From: Luzula sylvatica
Lineage: Eukaryota; Streptophyta; Magnoliopsida; Poales; Juncaceae
Length of the DNA: 64,000 nucleotides
Assembly (NCBI GenBank): GCA_946800325.1
Contig: OX326959.1
Span: 16,956,862-17,020,861 of the forward strand
Direction of reading: 5' to 3'
Shown here: positions 35,600 to 48,396 of the stretch, piece after piece
How the letters are laid out: every line of letters begins with the position of its first letter
How positions within the stretch are numbered: position 1 is the first letter of the stretch
Made by a program: the position numbers and the translations under genes
Notes under the pieces: model-generated
Databases searched by the model: none
Told to the model about the DNA's origin: nothing
What the model saw: the letters and a program-made list of their open reading frames with translations, nothing else

Positions 35600-35882
35600 A
35601 CAAAAACGGGAAATAAAATCAAGGCTATAAACTTCTAGTGTTAGAAGAAAACCAGGCTCTCAAATTCGGGATTACAAAAGATGGAAAATCTTTTAGGATA
35701 AATTAAGTAATGTTGTTTTTATTTGTAATTTGTAGCTAAATAAGAAGGTATTTAGGATTAGTGTTTTTTTAGCTAGTATAGGACAAATACCTTCTATGGT
35801 TACATAAACTTGTAAAATACAACATTAATTAATAAAATAATAGAAGTAGGACATATGAGCCTACTCTATTTTTCTCAAAAAA
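35600..35882 (+). mobile_element. Short LINE insertion with TSD (5'-truncated tail)
   Basis: About 283 bp of LINE 3' UTR ending aatagaagtaggacatatgagcctactctatttttctc and poly(A). It is flanked by aaaaataataaaaagaaa at 35582-35599 and 35883-35900. The matching site upstream of CNL copy 1 (about 22634-22651, aaaaataataaaaagaaagacgg) holds one copy only, which is a clean empty site. It therefore inserted after the CNL duplication. Confidence 0.9.
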
Positions 35883-36164
35883 AAAAATAATAAAAAGAAA
35901 GACGGTATATACCTTGTATCCTTGTTCTATGGTTTCTTTTCTTTATATTTCAAATTATTATTATACTATACCGCTCAAGCAAGTTGTGCTATGAATTGTT
36001 TAACAGTTTGGGAGCGACTTGTATCTACTTTCTCTTTTTTTTTAAGAAACGCAAACAATTTGAAACCAGTATTTATTATGAATATATTGAATATATGAAT
36101 GTTAATTTTGTAACTTAAAATTAATTTGACGGAGTAATTATAGAGATTTAATATATTTACTATT

Positions 36165-37043
36165 AATTATTTGTAACACCCTATTTAATTTTTTAATTCT
36201 TGCACTCATCCTCTACAATATAAGAGGTAGTGACTATTATATTCTTGATTTATTTTTGAATAAAATTTTATCTCTCACAATTATCTCTCTTTCTTTGTTA
36301 TTGTTATTGTTATTTTACAATACGTTATTAGCACGATATTAAACAACTGAGTATTTCAAGGTTTATAACACAAAATTATAACTCCGCATAAGTGTGTGTC
36401 GCTATCGACAACGGAGGCTGAGTATGTGTCAATCCCAGAAGCTGAAAACGAGATGATGTGACTCTTGACTTTTCTAAAGGAGATTGGAAAAACTTAGGGT
36501 TGCAAGACATTTTACACTGGCAGTCAAAGTGACTTATGTTTTGCGAAAAAACCAGTATTTCACTCGAGGATCAAGCACATTGAACTGAAGTATCACTACA
36601 TCCGAAAACTTGTGAATGATGAGGTCATGTCGCTGGAAAAGATTCAAGATGTCAATAACGCTGCAAATATGTTGGCCAAAGAAGTCCCTACCCAGAAAAT
36701 GAGGTCGTGCATCGCCTCCATGGGGCTAGTCACCTGAGCTAGTGAGAGCTGTCGTCGGACTCAAGGAAGCCTCGTTCGTGACGAGAAAAAAGAAGATGAT
36801 GCTGAAGTCTCCAAGTAGAAGATTGTTATGTTATGGAAACTTAATTGAAAACTCAAGATTTTGAATATTAGTAAATAGAGGGATAGGTTATTTTCTTATA
36901 TTCTTATTGTCATGATAGAATAATAATTAATACAATGATTATTTTCTTATATCATTATCTTGTATTGAGTATGATTTAGCTATAAATAGAGATGCTAGTA
37001 TCATACCAAACCATTTGGAAAAAGAAGGACTCGTATCATAAAA
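36165..37043 (+). mobile_element. Mosaic copia remnants (LTR/PBS edge, RNase H, LTR)
   Basis: Three pieces in a row. First, 36165-36345 looks like an LTR end with the copia-type primer-site environment (caatacgttattagcacga). Second, 36385-36738 encodes the C-terminal RNase H of a copia polyprotein (SLSTTEAEYVS, then KPVFHSRIKHIELKYHYIR), with two internal stops. Third, after a polypurine-like aagtagaaga at 36814, an LTR-like segment starts TGTTATGTTATGG at 36824. The two LTR-like pieces are not alike, so they come from different elements or one is rearranged. The LINE that begins at about 37044 cuts the right side. Confidence 0.65.
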
Positions 37044-37050
37044 GTGGACG

Positions 37051-38662
37051 GTGGGCCTCGGGGCTACGGTGATTCACTACAAGTTTAAGATGGAGGTAGA
37101 TCTCTTTGGCCTCCCTCTTACAACGTATTGTGAGAAAGAACTGGATAATTTGTGTGCAAATTTAGGCGAAATTTTGCATCACGGTCCCATCTCGCAAGTG
37201 CGCACTCTGGAGAGGCTGCGTATTATCCTTACAACGCAACAAGCGAAGGAACTTCCTCCTTTTCTTTGGTCAGCCTCTGATGGATATGTGAGGAAGATAC
37301 ACCTGGTGGTCAATCGGGTCATAGAGGAGGAAGCTTTCTTCTTCCGGCCACCGGAAGCGACACCAAATGAACAATTCTTCGATTGTTTGTACAACGAAAT
37401 CAACTACCGTGAGCCTTCTCCTCCATCTTATCAATCGAAAACCAAGTCCCAATACTCTCCCACTTCAGTCGAATCCCCACCTCATTCGAATCCCCATCCC
37501 GACGTTCTCACATCATCACAAGCTAGAGAGCTCGAAGAATCCATGTCAGAACGAGCTCCGATTGACCAGACCTTACTCAAGCTTTGGCAACTCGCTCCCC
37601 CCTCGGCAGAGAAGGACGCTCTCGCTCCCCTGGTTTTTGGTGGTAAGAACAAACTATCACCGGCAACAACAAAACTGAAAACGGCAGCACCGACGATGTC
37701 TCCGCATCCGACGGGAGATCTCCATTCCACTTCACCGGAGCTAGACACTATCTCGCCAAATCCCATGTCCGTGATTCCACACCAATCAGGGAAAGTGCAG
37801 ACATCGCAGTCGGACTGCTCTAGGCCGCCAGGTTTCACAGCCCCCATTTTGGGAAGTCAGCAGAAAGAATACCACATCGAGAAACAGGACGAGTGCTCTC
37901 AGAGAGGCGTCAGCTCCCACGCGCCTTCCATTGTCAAAAGAGGACTCGAGGAGGGAGGAGGCTCTAGAAAAGGTACCCCTATATCACAGCATTTATTACC
38001 TAGTTCTAATAAAACAAAAAAGAAAATTGCTCCCCCTCCAGTTATGGTCCCTGTGATTTTCAACCAAACTCTCCAATCCATTAAAAATAATTTAAAAATT
38101 AAGAAAAAACTTGAACTAGGCCCATTAGTTAAGAAGAATTGCAAAGACAAATTAAACAAAGAACTTAATAGATCCATAAAGCCAATGAAAGGCAAACAAA
38201 AGAAGTCAAAAGAGCCTCAAGGCCATTCGGTTGTAAAGGGCCCACCAAACAAAATTCTGAAGCTTTTAGAAATTGAAAAGTTAGATCAAAGCCCACTACA
38301 TTTCGATGTTATTAAAAAAATTAACATGCTTTGTGGACTGGACAATGGTATAATAGACACCCCATTTGGCTCAATTGGGAACTGTTACTAATCCCTCAAT
38401 GCAGGCTCAGCAGTTATCACCAACTAAAAATTCAATATCCGAGCCACTATTAAAGTCAAAAAAGTCAAAGAAAAAATTGAATAGAATAATTGGCTCATGT
38501 TCCCTACAAATTAATAAACCGATAAGTGATAGTGATAACTCCGCTAATTTATGTGTTTTTCGTACAGCTTCTTTGCCAAATGACTCTCACTTGAAGTTTG
38601 ACTTCGAAGACACAACCTCTCAACAAGTCGACTTTGGAGAGGAAGAGGAGTACTATATGTAG
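37051..38662 (+). pseudogene. LINE ORF1 (gag-like nucleic-acid-binding protein), frameshifted
   Basis: Frame 37051-38391 (446 aa) then an overlapping frame 38366-38662 that continues the same protein. The N-terminal 85 residues resemble the DUF4283/zinc-knuckle-adjacent region of plant L1 ORF1 (VDLFGLPLTTYCEKELDN..., RLRIILTT). The rest is Ser/Pro/Lys-rich and probably disordered, with a basic patch around residues 345-400. The protein would coat LINE RNA. The shift at about 38370-38390 and the missing start make it non-functional. ORF2 begins 60 bp downstream. Confidence 0.6.
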
Positions 38663-39975
38663 TCCTCGTTTATGTGACCATCCCGAGCTAGATACGTTCT
38701 CTTTTCTTGTTAAAGTTTATTTATGACGCTTTTTAATTTTCTCTCTATTTTGTCGTGGAATGTGCGGGGTCTAGGAAATGTAGACAAATGCAAATTAGTT
38801 AAAAATGTGGTACGAGATGCGCATTGTAATATTATTTGTCTACAAGAGACTAAATGGGATTCCCCAAATTTTTTTGATATGAGATCCGTATGCCCACACC
38901 CAATTAATAATGTTGAATTCAAACAAGCCAATAGATCTAAAGGGGGCATGATGACCTCTTTGTCCAATGATTTCTCTCTACTAAATTCCTCTTCCCTTAA
39001 CTTCTCTCTCAATACGACACTCTCGCTACCAAATGGTTTCACCTTCCTCATATCTAATGTTTACGGCCCAACGAACGACAGGCTCAAGAATGATTTCTTC
39101 CTCGAACTCTTATCTCTTAACCCGAACAATCTACCATGGTTAATGGTTGGAGACTTTAACACAATACGAGCAATTGACGAATCAACGGGATCAAACCACC
39201 TACTCACGGATATAATGGCTTTTAACCGAACAATAAATCACCTACAACTTGAAGAAATCCAACTACAAGGACGTAAGTTCACATACTCGAGCAAAAGGCA
39301 AATCCCAACTTTTTCTAGACTTGATCGAGCGTTCTTTTCTCACCATTTGATCCCTTTGAACCTTTCCTTCCACCTAAAGCCGTTGAATACGGTAACATCG
39401 GACCATCTTCCCCTTAAAATATCAATCGAGAAACTCTCTCCTATAAGAGAACCAAAGATTAAGAATTTTGAAAGAGCATGGTTACAAAATCCAACGGCCA
39501 TACTATTATTTCACGATAATTGGGGGACAAACGTTCTTCACAACAACTCCGCAACCAACTTTCTCTATAAGATCAATAAAACTTGGGCCAAGTTAAATAA
39601 ATGGGCCAAAGAAAACGAAAAAGAAAACAAACGAAATAAGGAAAACACCTTACAATGCATCAACCTCTTAGATTGGATTGAAGAATCCCGAACGCTACAT
39701 CAACACGAATGCAAGCTAATGATAGAGCTAAAGAAAAAAGCATATGAAATCAACCTTCTTGAAGAATCCAAATGGCAACAACGATCCTCCATAACATGGC
39801 TTAAATTAGGGGACCGAAACACCACTTATTTTCATGCCATAGCGTCGTCTAGAAAGAGGCGCAACACCATCCACAAATTACATTCAAATAGCGGAGAGAT
39901 AACTAACTCGCAAGAGATCTTGGAGCACTTCCTCGCTAATTACAAGAACATCATTGGCTCTACCTCCCCTATAGC

Positions 39976-41069
39976 TGATGGGGAATATCCTCGACTCCGG
40001 GCCCGCGCAGCGGATATGTAGGCCCGGTTCGATTCCCCGATTCCCGAGATCACGCCACGACTTCGAGGGTACGATGCGAATAGAAGGACAGATTCATACC
40101 AGTGCCAAATTGATGGCACACGAAGGGTTGATCGCCGCCTTCTATTTCCTTCGGTGTCACGTTGGTGACTAGCCCGTACGTCCCATACCGCACGTCTCCC
40201 ACCGTTTCGACACGCCTCGGGTTGTCTTCGTGCGTTCCATGCCCGCATGATTCCACAGCCCGTTACTCGATTACTTCTCCGGTTTGATCACAACGAAGAG
40301 CCACATGTGTCGCTCCTCTACCCGTATCCACCGTGAGTCGTAGCACCTCGGTCGCGAATGCACCTGCCTAGACGATGCACCGGCGAACTTGCATGATTGC
40401 ATTTCGATTCTCTAGACGGAGAAAATTCTTTTCTCCTTTTCTCTCAATCTCTTCGCACTCTTTCATCAAGTGATTAGAGGCTCTTAATTTCTGGATTAAT
40501 TCTAAATTAACTCCATTAATTTTCTGGTTGAACTAATCTAATTATTCAACTGGTTGGACTGATGAGAGAGAGAGAAACATCCTATATATACTCCATAGGA
40601 TAAGGATGGGCCAAAAGGTATGTATATCTTCTATACACCTTTTCAAACAGAAAACTGCATACACCCTTTCAGTAATCTGTCAGAACGAAAATATTAAATC
40701 GTTCCAACCGACTTTGAACATTTACGAAAGTTGTAGATAATCTAATTATCTTTCCAACCCAATTTGGCCCAGCCCAATTGGAGTTCGGACCCGAAAGTTA
40801 CGGCCGTTTTACTGACTGTATGTCAAACTGTCGCACCCTTTCGGTATTTCATTAGAACGATACTGATATTTCGCTCAAATGAAATATATTACAACATGAA
40901 AGTTCTAGATAATCTCATTATCTAACTAACCCAATTTGAACCATTCAAATCTGAGTTTCCTACTGAAAGTTATACCAGTTTTACTAATCTGTTTCGTATG
41001 CCCACGAACGCGTACGTTCGTTTGTCCTACGTACCATTTTAGCGATGATCCAAAACTGTATTTCCTTCA
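39976..41069 (-). repeat. 3' LTR of the 39976-48396 element
   Basis: Plus-strand TGATGGGGAATATCC to TTTCCTTCA. It is 1,094 bp, the same length as the other LTR. It contains two of the 170-220 bp modules marked by tagataatctNattatct (at about 40733 and 40903). Confidence 0.95.
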
Positions 41070-41082
41070 GTCTCCCACTCAG
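41070..41082 (-). other. Polypurine tract
   Basis: The minus strand reads ctgagtgggagac, directly before the 3' LTR. It is the expected plus-strand primer of a copia element and sets the element's orientation. Confidence 0.8.
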
Positions 41083-42300
41083 TTTCAGATTTACCTAAAA
41101 GGTACTCATGTATATCACATATACACTATATCAGAGAATCTGGCCCGCGTATCAAATACGCTAAAGCCATGCACATCCAATGTGCAAAAACTTGCAATCA
41201 AGCCCGACATAGTACGACTCGTTGTGTGACCGTGTAGGTTCGTTTAACGATGGCAGTAGGCCGTTTCCATGGCACTACAAGCCCATGAGCGGGATCTAGT
41301 CACTCCATCATGGCTACCCATGTTAAAACGAAAAATGATTGTGATCATTGTGCCTATCTCGAATAGCGGTTACTAGTTCTCTTGTTTGCGATATCCGTTA
41401 ATCAAAAGGCATGGTAATAGTCATCCTTATAATTTGATTAACTATACTTATTCCCCGATTCCGAGTTGATTTAACAAATTTCAATCGATATTAACCATTA
41501 ATATCATTGACTCTGGCCAGAGATTTCGTTAATCGACTCATCGAGCGGCGCCTAAGAGACTCACATTGAATTCCGTGTTTCGGACAATACCCAATGATGA
41601 CCCTTTTAACTCCCTGTTACGGTGAGCGTAAGATCATATCAAAGCATTGTGTTACGCACGTAACGCAATCAATGATCCCCTCAAGTATGAAGAATCTAAA
41701 ACCCCATCCGTCACAAGTCCATCTATAATGACTAAACCATGTCATGGACTCGCGGCTTTGGTCATATCCAATACATGTAACCTAACATATATCTACGTTC
41801 CCGATTCGACAAGCACCTTGTCCCATGATTAGCAAAACATAATCATCTTCTCGGCAAACGTACTAGTGTACGCGTTCAGTCTATCCAATAATAGAAATGC
41901 TTCTCTCTTAAGCAAGCTGATCCGCGACTAGGGATGTTTAGAAATGACACTTTAAGTGTGACGGTTTCGCTGCACATGGTCCTCAACCATGTCGACGTCC
42001 ACACAAGTTCAAATCAAGGTTCATGTAACAATCATATTACACAACCCGCACACTGTTTTCATATAAGGTGAATGCATATTTAATTTAAGTAAACAAAAAT
42101 TTTAAAAGGAATGCATTCATATGGACTAAGTATTTGGGTGATACAACGTTTACCTATGGGTATCTCCATATCCATAACCTGCGAGGACTATCGTATTAGA
42201 TAACTACACTCTACTCTCTTCTTCCTCCTCTAGGTATCTCCATACCCATAGTCATCGCATGACAGTCACGCGCGACTAGAGAGAGCGGTCTTGTAAACGG
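41083..42300 (-). other. Long 3' untranslated region of the LTR element
   Basis: Non-coding stretch between the RNase H remnant and the purine tract. It is similar in order to the 3' region of the copia element at 59041-60330 (shared landmarks: tgaccg(t)tgtaggttcgt, tactag(t)tctcttgtt(t/c)gcgatat, ctcaagtatgaag). This links the two elements as relatives. Confidence 0.7.
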
Positions 42301-42399
42301 GTCCGCACGTTCCCGCTAGTGTTAATCATCATCAGGATTGGAACATTTCCAATACCTACGATCACATCTTTTCATAAAATTTCATGGATCAAATGAAAT

Positions 42400-45300
42400 T
42401 TTCTGAGTATTGGCTAGAAGTGGTTGTGACCTCGGCATTTTTGGCTTGTACTATTGTGTCTCACACAATAAACAACCATAAATCCGATAACTCGTGACTA
42501 CTAGAGTTTGGTCATGTATCCTTGATCCATACCACTTCCTTTTGCGATTAATAACCGCAATATACTCGCCTCCGTAAATAGAATCATAAACTATTGGTCT
42601 TGTGGAACCTTTCCACATAACCGTGTTTTCATTTAAGCAAAACATGTACACACTTTATGATCGAAAGTCGTGCTACATATTTGGACGTGCTTAATCTTTG
42701 GAAACTGTTGTTTGTTATAATTCTTTATAACCAACACGTCCTCCACACCATTATAGATAAAAATTCTTGAATTCTTTCGCAAAGTATTCAAGGATAAACT
42801 TCACCTCTATCAATACAAATCCCGATGGGTTTAAATATACATAACCATTATGTATATATTTGTATAACCATTATACATTCACAAGAGTTAGTCTCATGTA
42901 ATCGAATTACATTCAAACTCATGTGATTCCCATGAATTTTATTGACGGTGAATTAGACGCTTTATTTGTACGACAGATAGCCACATACATATCATGACAG
43001 ATATAATAGATCCTAACATCAAAATGTAAGGCATCATATTATTACTTTTCGCGCTGCTTGATGTCTCACATCGAGCCGTTGAAAATTTCTGTCATTCGAC
43101 ATTTCGATTTAACTCCTCCAAGGAATTTACATGTTGAAAACCATTTTCAACAATATGTCGATATATGTGCTATAACATAGAACGAGGAACTTCTTAGATC
43201 TATCCCATAGATCTTCATGCTTAATTCATAAGCAGTCTCGTCTAAATCCTTTGTCGTTACAAGAAATATAACGCAGCTCCCACTAACCTTCATGTATACA
43301 CAAAGATTCCATTCGTTTCGACAATTTTATAACAGTTTATAATTTCATCAAAACGAATATTCCAATTCCGAGAAGCTTTCTCTAATCCATCATATGGATC
43401 GTTAAAGCGTGCATATCTTATCCCCGATTCTTATGAATCGACAAAACCGTAAGGTTGTGTCAAGTACACATCCTTTCATAAAATTTCTGTCAAGAAATTC
43501 GGTTTTGACATCCATTTGGCCACATCACATAGTCATAATACGCGACCATGGCAAGCAGAATTTCGAGAATGGGAAAGCATGGCAACAAGCGAAAACGTTT
43601 CTTCATAGTCCGACTATGAATTGCATGAAATTTTTCGCAAAAAGCCTCGCTTTACATATATGCGTATTCCTATCCATGTCGGTTCTTCATCTTGAAAAAC
43701 CCACTCACATTTCACGGGTCTAACCCAGAAAGTAATGAAATCAAGTTCTAAACTTGATAATTCACATGGATCGAATCTCAGATTTCATGACACCATGTCA
43801 TGTGGAATCAACTTTTCATAGCATCCTTGTAGGATATCGAATCATCATATGATTTCAATCTATCATCATTAGCCACGATAAATCCGTATTTACCGGCTTA
43901 TGATATAGCCTACTTGATCTACGAAAAATTCCTTTGTGTGTTCGACTTACGTTCATCAACTCTTGATGAAGCCAAGTCTACTCTCATCGGTACAATGTTC
44001 ATTTTCAAATCACGAACTCTTTCGAGATTTATTCTACTCCCACTAGCCCGTATAGAGATAAATGGCACCAAGTTCCAAACTTGTGCGCATCTAGTCCTCC
44101 TCCAAGAAGGCATCTCTTCGAGCCACGAAAATTTCATTTTCGTCGGGACGTTAGAACTAATACCCTTTAGTTTCCTTAAGGATAAACGAACAATTTCTAG
44201 ATTTGGGATTGAGTTTAACCGAAACAAATTTCGAAATACACTCACATCCTCAAATCTGCACAAGTGACAACTTCGGAACCATTCCGATCCATATCTCATA
44301 TGGCGTCTTTTGTACCGATTAGAAGGTTTATGGTCCATATCTTAATGCAACCATTCATTAGTGCCGCTGTCTCAAGGGCGTATCCCCAAAATATTTTTGG
44401 GAGATCATATTGACTTATCATTTATCGAACCATGTCCAACATGCGTTCATTTCCTCTTTTCGGACACATCTCAATGTTCCGAATAAAGGCAATCGTGAAA
44501 CGATTCCACAATCATAAATGATCATCAATATTCATAACTCAAATATCGCCTCTTCGATCCTATCGAAAGGTTTAGCTCAAATACTCGCCTTCTCGATCCT
44601 ATCGAAAAGCTTTGATTTTCTTGCTTAGTTGATTTCGTATTTCGTTTTTGAAACTCTTTGAACCTTTCAAAAGTCTCCGTTTCGGCACGCATTAAATAGA
44701 TATTTCCATATCTACTTTAACCGTCCATAAACATAACAAAATACTGATAGCCTCCTCTTGCCTCGGAACTTATCGGATCATCTACATGTGAATGTAAGTT
44801 CCAATAATTCGTTGGATCTTTCTCCAACCATTGGAGAATGATGCCCTTTGTCGTCTTGCCTAATAAATAAGTATCGCATTAATCAATCGAATCTAATTCG
44901 AATGATTTTAGCAATCCATCATATGGAATCTAGATACGCGAATCTCGTTTATATGGCCAAGACGGCAATGCCAAAAGAAGCAATCAACTACTAGGTTTAA
45001 TCCTCCTCGGATTTCACCATTTTTGAGTCATTAGTTTGGACAACTCCTTGTCCGAACTTTCTGTTTGGAAAACATTTTCCCAAAATACCCTTAGACATAT
45101 ATTTCTTTCGATCCCGCTTTTGAATTACAGGGACATCCACGCATCTATATGCATTGGATTCCTCGGATACTCTGAGCATCTCCAATTCAAATTTAAATCG
45201 CATCATATGCAATTTCGGGATCGACTTATCTATCAAATGCATATGATATTCGGTAACGAAGATAAAATCTCGTACCATCAACACACGAGTGTTAATCAAA

Positions 45301-46000
45301 GACCCATAAGGCGTCTCAAAATTAACCTACTCTTTGAGCCGCATCGAACCATTCAACGCGCTCTAGCTCTTGAAACTATTTCATGAGCGTTGTGTTTTAC
45401 TTTCATATACAACCGAATTCTCATGCCACCACAAGGCACGTAATATCGTTCGATTCCTTCTTAAAGTTTATCGAACCCGGCTTTCTCTAAAGCCATAGCA
45501 TTGAGCCCCGAATCTACCATTTCCGTGTCCAACACGTTCCTTTAAGTCTAAGAACTATTCTTTGACTATCAAGGTTAATAACGGTAATTCCGGCCCAAAA
45601 GCCATCTATCATATCGATCTCATCGATATATTTGGTGTTGCTTGAAAACATAATTCTAAACGGATGATGAAGATTAACTCCTAACCGTGCGTACTTAATC
45701 TATATGCTTATATGATGAATATATGAATGTGTTATTTTTATCGAATCGATAACCCTCATACCGATACGGGACTCCAAGTCCATAACACTCAAGACCCATA
45801 TTTTACGATCCTCCCACAAGTTGCTTTGGCAGACGAGTGGGATCTCGCTATTTAGGTAGGATTATATCCAATCGCATCCAATGCGACCCATAACACTCAA
45901 GACCCTTACTGGCTTGAACGGTTAAGTCACAACCATACTCATCGTATCGTTCAAATAAACTACTAATAAGTCGGCTTTGGCCTTAACCCTTATCAGTCCC
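42400..46000 (-). pseudogene. Degenerate copia gag-pol remnant
   Basis: Nucleotide-level homology to the intact copia frame at 60331-64000 in the same order. An RNase H block lies at about 42440-42660 (atatactcgcctccg matches gtattccgcttcagt). RT is at 43200-43740 (ttttgacatccat, then atccatgtcggtt). Integrase is at 44340-44830 (gaaactctttgaa, tttccatatctact). A pre-integrase/gag-like remnant is at 44997-45960 (reads VRDFIFVTEYHMHLIDKSIP). Every block is broken by stops and indels; no domain is complete. Short open frames are remnants or shadows. Confidence 0.8.
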
Positions 46001-46479
46001 TATTTAACGCTTGCCACCCCGTCGATGACTACAATAACCCATGTCGGCTTTGGCCTTGACCCATGTGAGACGTAGTACCGATCATAGTGGTTGTGAATAT
46101 GGAAGGCATTTCCATGACTTAAATATTATGAGGGATCATGCCATTGCATGTTTCTAAATTCGTGACATAATCATATTATATCATTATCACAAGATTTGTA
46201 ATTGCATATGATTTATTTAGGGAGATTAATTATTCTAAATAATTAATTATCTAATATGCTAGAATGTTTGATGCCGATCAAATCGATATAAAGAACTCAA
46301 AATTCCGAGCTTCGTAGCCAAAGTTATTGCGAAAACAAAAACAGCATCCAGAGAAGGGTCCGTTATAACGGACTTCCCCATCCGTTGTAACGCAAGGGTC
46401 GTGGGGCGCGAGAAAACCTCGCCCGGGACGCGTCCGGGGCGCCAAAAACTGCCCCCGGGGCGGCAGAAAAACTGTTTTT

Positions 46480-47200
46480 CTGCACCCTTTCGTTATTTCA
46501 TTAGAACGACACTAATACTTCGCTCAAATAAAATATATTACAACATGAAAGTTCTAGATAATCTAATTATCTAAATAAAACAATTTGAACCATTCAAATT
46601 GGAATTTTCTACTGAAAGTTATACCAGTTTTAGTAAAATACGAACAAACGAAAAGGTAAGTATATCCAATATACACCTTTTCAATCAGAAAACTACAGAC
46701 ACCTTTTCAGTATTCTGTTGAAACAAAAATATTAAATTGTTCCAACCGACTTTGAACGTGAACGAAAGTTCTAGATAATCTTATTATCTAATTAACCCAA
46801 TTGGATTGGACTCCATTGGAGTTTCGATGCGACATATACGGACGTTTTAGTCTCTGTATGTCAAACAGTCGCACCCTTTCAGTATTCCATAAAAACGACA
46901 CTGATAATTCGTTCAAATGGAAAAACTTTATGTATCAAAGTCATAGATAATCTCATTATCTAACTACGTCAATTTGATCCAATCAATTTGGAATTTTCCA
47001 CTGAAAATTATCTTAGTTTTACTCACTGTTTCGTATTCTAACTTTCTGCAGATTTTGCCGTTTCGTCCGTTTTCGCTCGTTTCCAAAACGATAAATCATG
47101 AAACTTTTTCACGATCATTCCTAGATACTCTCAATCAACTTTTGATCGATCTCTAGCGAATTCCACTTGTGATTTTAACGGAATTTGACTTTCTCTATAT
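46480..47200. repeat. LTR-like modules inside the element body
   Basis: Three copies (near 46550, 46766 and 46943) of the module also present twice in each LTR: a gcaccctttc...attagaacgaNact block, a palindromic agataatctaattatct block and an aacccaattNgaNcc block. The leader region of the element is therefore built from LTR-derived or LTR-donating repeats. Confidence 0.8.
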
Positions 47201-47289
47201 GTAACATCATGCAAACGGGTACGAACTTTGATAACCCGTGCGTATATCTAATATACGACTATGATTCGACCCTCGAATCGATGGCGATC

Positions 47290-47301
47290 GCTCTGATACC
47301 A
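47290..47301 (-). other. Primer-binding site (initiator Met tRNA)
   Basis: The minus strand reads TGGTATCAGAGC one base inside the 5' LTR. This is the standard plant copia site complementary to the 3' end of tRNA-iMet. Confidence 0.92.
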
Positions 47302-47302
47302 C

Positions 47303-48396
47303 TGATGGGGAATATCCTCGACTCCGGGCCCGCGCAGCGGATATGTAGGCCCGGTTCGATTCCCTGATTCCCGAGATCACGCCACGACTTCGAGGGTACG
47401 ATGCGAATAGAAGGACAGATTCATACCAGTGCCAAATTGATGGCACACGAAGGGTTGATCGCCGCCTTCTATTTCCTTCGGTGTCACGTTGGTGACTAGC
47501 CCGTACGTCCCATACCGCACGTCTCCCACCGTTTCAACACGCCTCGGGTTGTCTTCGTGCGTTCCATGCCCGCATGATTCCACAGCCCGTTACTCGATTA
47601 CTTCTCCGGTTTGATCACAACGAAGAGCCACATGTGTCGCTCCTCTACCCGTATCCACCGTGAGTCGTAGCACCTCGGTCGCGAATGCACCTGCCTAGAC
47701 GATGCACCGGCGAACTTGCATGATTGCATTTCGATTCTCTAGATGGAGAAAATTCTTTTCTCCTTTTCTCTCAATCTCTTCGCACTCTTTCATCAAGTGA
47801 TTAGAGTCTCTTAATTTCTGGATTAATTCTAAATTAACTCCATTAATTTTCTGGTTGAACTAATCTAATTATTCAACTGGTTGGACTGATGAGAGAGAGA
47901 GAAACATCATATATATACTCCATAGGATAAGGATGGGCCAAAAGGTATGTATATCTTCTATACACATTTTCAAACAGAAAACTGCATACACCCTTTCAGT
48001 AATCTGTCAGAACGAAAATATTAAATCGTTCCAACCGACTTTGAACATTTAAGAAAGTTGTAGATAATCTAATTATCTTTCCAACCCAATTTGGCCCAGC
48101 CCAATTGGAGTTCGGACCCGAAAGTTACGGCCGTTTTACTGACTGTATGTCAAACTGTCGCACCCTTTCGGTATTTCATTAGAACGATACTGATATTTCG
48201 CTCAAATGAAATATATTACAACATGAAAGTTCTAGATAATCTCATTATCTAACTAACCCAATTTGAACCATTCAAATCGGAGTTTCCTACTGAAAGTTAT
48301 ACCAGTTTTACTAATCTGTTTCGTATGCCCACGAACGCGTACGTTCGTTTGTCCTACGTACCATTTTAGCGATGATCCAAAACTGTATTTCCTTCA
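47303..48396 (-). repeat. 5' LTR of the 39976-48396 element
   Basis: 1,094 bp. By eye about eight substitutions from the partner LTR (for example ccccgattcc/ccctgattcc, gtttcgacac/gtttcaacac, tacaccttt/tacacattt), and no indel. Confidence 0.95.

Larger units (their letters stand above)
39976..48396 (-). mobile_element. Complete Ty1/copia-type LTR element, degenerate interior
   Basis: 8,421 bp with two LTRs of exactly 1,094 bp, TG...CA termini and a 5-bp TSD ATAGC (39971-39975 and 48397-48401), inserted in LINE ORF2. Orientation is minus: a primer-binding site matching the initiator-Met tRNA lies inside the right LTR and a purine tract inside the left. The interior retains recognisable but stop-ridden copia pol. 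By eye I noted about eight substitutions between the LTRs, so insertion was recent, whereas the coding region was already dead. This implies mobilisation by proteins of another element. Confidence 0.95.

Noticed and set aside
43409..45386. Plus-strand open frames of 100-117 aa inside the LTR element
   Set aside because: Antisense shadows of the degenerate pol on the minus strand.
39940..47583. Identical 68-aa minus-strand open frames at 40050-40256 and 47377-47583, and related plus-strand frames
   Set aside because: These are the two LTR copies of one element; no coding evidence.
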